This document shows, in pieces, positions 6,554 through 7,669 of a stretch of DNA of 7,669 bases. The stretch is from an uncultured Eubacteriales bacterium. Its GTDB lineage: Bacteria; Bacillota; Clostridia; Oscillospirales; Oscillospiraceae. Each line of letters begins with the position of its first letter. The first letter of the stretch is position 1. The notes beneath the pieces were generated by a model. It worked only from the letters and a program-made list of their open reading frames with translations. It was not told where the DNA came from and ran no database searches. The translations under genes were made by a program, and so were the position numbers. The stretch is taken from assembly GCA_900550705.1 (NCBI GenBank), contig URTG01000081.1:1-7669 (forward strand). Reading direction: 5' to 3'.

Positions 6554-7444
6554 ATGAAGCTAACACAAATTCGCGGCAATACCTGGGTGGCCGAGGGGCT
6601 GGAATTTATCCCCTTCTACCGCCTGGGCGGCGGCCGGGTGATTTTATTGGACACCGGCCTGCACCAGGAGCAGGACGACCTGAACGAGACCCTCCGGGCC
6701 AACGGCCTGACCCCGGCGGGCATCCTCAACTCCCACGCCCATGTGGACCACTGCGGCAACAACCGCTTTTTGCAGCAGACCTACGGCTGCTCCGTGGCCA
6801 TGACCGCCCCGGAGGCCGCCATGTGCCAGAATCTCCTCACCCTCAAGTGCTACTACCTGCTCCTCTCCCCAGACATGGTGGAGCGGGAGGCGGGCTTTCT
6901 GGTCCACCGCCCGGACATCATCGTCCCGGAGGAGGACGGCCCCTTCTCCTTCCTGGGGGCGGAGTTCCAGATCCTCCACACCCCCGGCCACTCCGCCGGG
7001 CATATCTCCATCGTCACCCCCGACGGGGTGTGCTATGTGGGCGACGCCGCCCTCAGCCGGGAGACCCTCTCCGCCAAGCTGCCGTACAGCCTGTCCCACG
7101 CCCTGGCCGAGCAGAGCCGGAGCAAGCTGGCCGGGCTGAACTGCCATGCCTACGTCATGGCCCACCGGGGTGTCTGCGCCCCCGGGGCGTTTCCCGCCCT
7201 CATCCAGGACAACCAGGCCCTCCTCCGCCGCCGCGCCGGGGAAATTCTGGCCCTCATCGACCGCCCCATGACAGCCAGCGAAATCAACCGGGCCGTCTGC
7301 GCCCAGGACAAGCTCCTCACCCACAAGCCCACCCGCGCTCTGCGGTTTGAACGGAATATCCGGCTGTTCCTGGATTACCTGGTGGATACGGGGAAGGTGC
7401 AGCTGTCCTGCGAGGAGGGAACAATTTTGTATCGTGTGGAGTGA
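6554..7444 (+). CDS. Metallo-beta-lactamase-fold hydrolase, substrate unknown
   Basis: 296-aa soluble protein of the MBL-fold superfamily (glyoxalase II/LACTB2-like layout), with no signal peptide or membrane segment. All expected two-metal ligands are visible: HAHVDH at 61-66 (H61, H63, D65, H66), H146 in HTPGHSAGH, D164 in VGDAAL and H204 in MAHRG. D33 in LLDTG is also typical of the fold. The C-terminal part (about 222-296) looks like a small winged-helix module, with MTASEINRAV as one helix and a TGKVQL...TILYRVE wing, as seen in LACTB2-like members. It sits 10 bp after the mnmG stop with an overlapping ribosome binding site, so it should be made with MnmG; a link to RNA or tRNA metabolism is conceivable but is only inferred from position. 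A thioesterase or generic hydrolase acting on a small ester is an equally open alternative. Its TGA stop lies within a repeat heptad. Confidence 0.93.
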   Translation: MKLTQIRGNTWVAEGLEFIPFYRLGGGRVILLDTGLHQEQDDLNETLRANGLTPAGILNSHAHVDHCGNNRFLQQTYGCSVAMTAPEAAMCQNLLTLKCYYLLLSPDMVEREAGFLVHRPDIIVPEEDGPFSFLGAEFQILHTPGHSAGHISIVTPDGVCYVGDAALSRETLSAKLPYSLSHALAEQSRSKLAGLNCHAYVMAHRGVCAPGAFPALIQDNQALLRRRAGEILALIDRPMTASEINRAVCAQDKLLTHKPTRALRFERNIRLFLDYLVDTGKVQLSCEEGTILYRVE

Positions 7445-7495
7445 GGAGGTAGGAGTTAGGAGTTATCTGGCCCTTGGGCTGGTGCGGCTTGTACG
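7434..7495 (+). repeat. Composite intergenic repeat, right copy (heptads plus 24-nt block)
   Basis: Three 7-nt units, in order GTGAGGA, GGTAGGA and GTTAGGA, run from 7441 to 7461, preceded by a degenerate GTGTGGA at 7434-7440 within the last codons of the hydrolase gene. A 10-nt gap (7462-7471, starting GTT) and a 24-nt block (7472-7495) follow, beginning CCTTGGGCT and ending CTTGTACG. It matches the left copy at 49-110 in order, spacing and block length but in inverted orientation. The hydrolase TGA stop (7442-7444) is part of the first clear heptad. The element is non-coding and continues into the palindrome cassette to its right. Confidence 0.8.
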
Positions 7496-7502
7496 GAAGT
7501 CA

Positions 7503-7648
7503 CCCTCATCCGTCGCGGCAAAGCCGCGCCACCTTCCCCCTGAAAGGGGGAAGGCTGACCCCTCCACCGCTTCGCGGTCCCCCTCCCTACCCCTTTTGTC
7601 CCTTCGGGACATTTCCCCCTGATAGGGGGAATCGGCCCCTTTCAGGGG
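7503..7648. repeat. Cassette of GC-rich palindromes with two related hairpin pairs
   Basis: Six short inverted repeats follow one another: 7514-7528 (6-bp stem), 7532-7554 (9-bp stem, CCTTCCCCC with GGGGGAAGG), 7566-7578 (5 bp), 7597-7611 (6 bp, TGTCCC with GGGACA), 7613-7631 (7 bp) and 7636-7648 (5 bp). The second and fifth share the core TTCCCCCTGANAGGGGGAA with one difference, and each is directly preceded by a different short hairpin, so a two-hairpin unit appears twice. None is followed by a good T run, so a classical intrinsic terminator is not evident, although the structures could still stop or protect the mnmG-hydrolase message. It resembles REP-type intergenic palindromes; membership in a named family cannot be shown here. 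Confidence 0.7.
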
Positions 7649-7669
7649 AGGTTATGCGGAGGCTGCCCT

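Noticed and set aside
7347..7622. 91-codon open frame overlapping the end of the hydrolase gene and the repeats
   Set aside because: It starts inside the hydrolase gene in another frame, has no convincing ribosome binding site, and its second half is just translated palindromes.

Overview
The window is a GC-rich stretch of bacterial chromosome with four complete housekeeping-type genes and short repeat-rich ends. High GC, strong Shine-Dalgarno sites of the AGGAGG/GAGGTGA type, the recJ-relA pairing known from Firmicutes, a bifunctional Rel enzyme, and CTCCTAA-type heptads with C5/G5 palindromes between genes together suggest a GC-rich gut Clostridia member (Oscillospirales/Oscillospiraceae-like). 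The taxon is an inference from these traits, not from a database match.

Layout: bases 1-106 are a non-coding or gene-edge region holding one copy of a composite repeat. On the minus strand, recJ (2391-4466) is followed after 46 bp by relA (107-2344). They form one leftward transcription unit driven by a well-formed extended -10 promoter at about 4515-4544. On the plus strand, mnmG (4672-6543) is followed by a metallo-beta-lactamase-fold hydrolase (6554-7444) whose Shine-Dalgarno site overlaps the mnmG stop codon. This rightward unit has its own promoter at 4573-4601. Bases 7445-7669 hold a second copy of the composite repeat, in inverted orientation, and then a series of short GC-rich palindromes.

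Functionally the block joins DNA repair (RecJ 5'-3' single-strand exonuclease), stringent-response signalling (Rel, making and degrading (p)ppGpp), tRNA wobble-uridine modification (MnmG, with MnmE encoded elsewhere) and a hydrolase of unknown substrate. All four proteins look intact, with the catalytic residues of their families.

I do not see a new multi-gene system. The most unusual signal is outside the genes. The same composite element (heptads of consensus GTNAGGA, then a 10-nt gap, then a 24-nt conserved block, 20 of 24 positions identical) lies directly after relA and directly after the hydrolase gene, in inverted orientation. In both cases the TGA stop codon is itself part of a GTGAGGA heptad. 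On the right side the element runs into a palindrome cassette with two related hairpin pairs.
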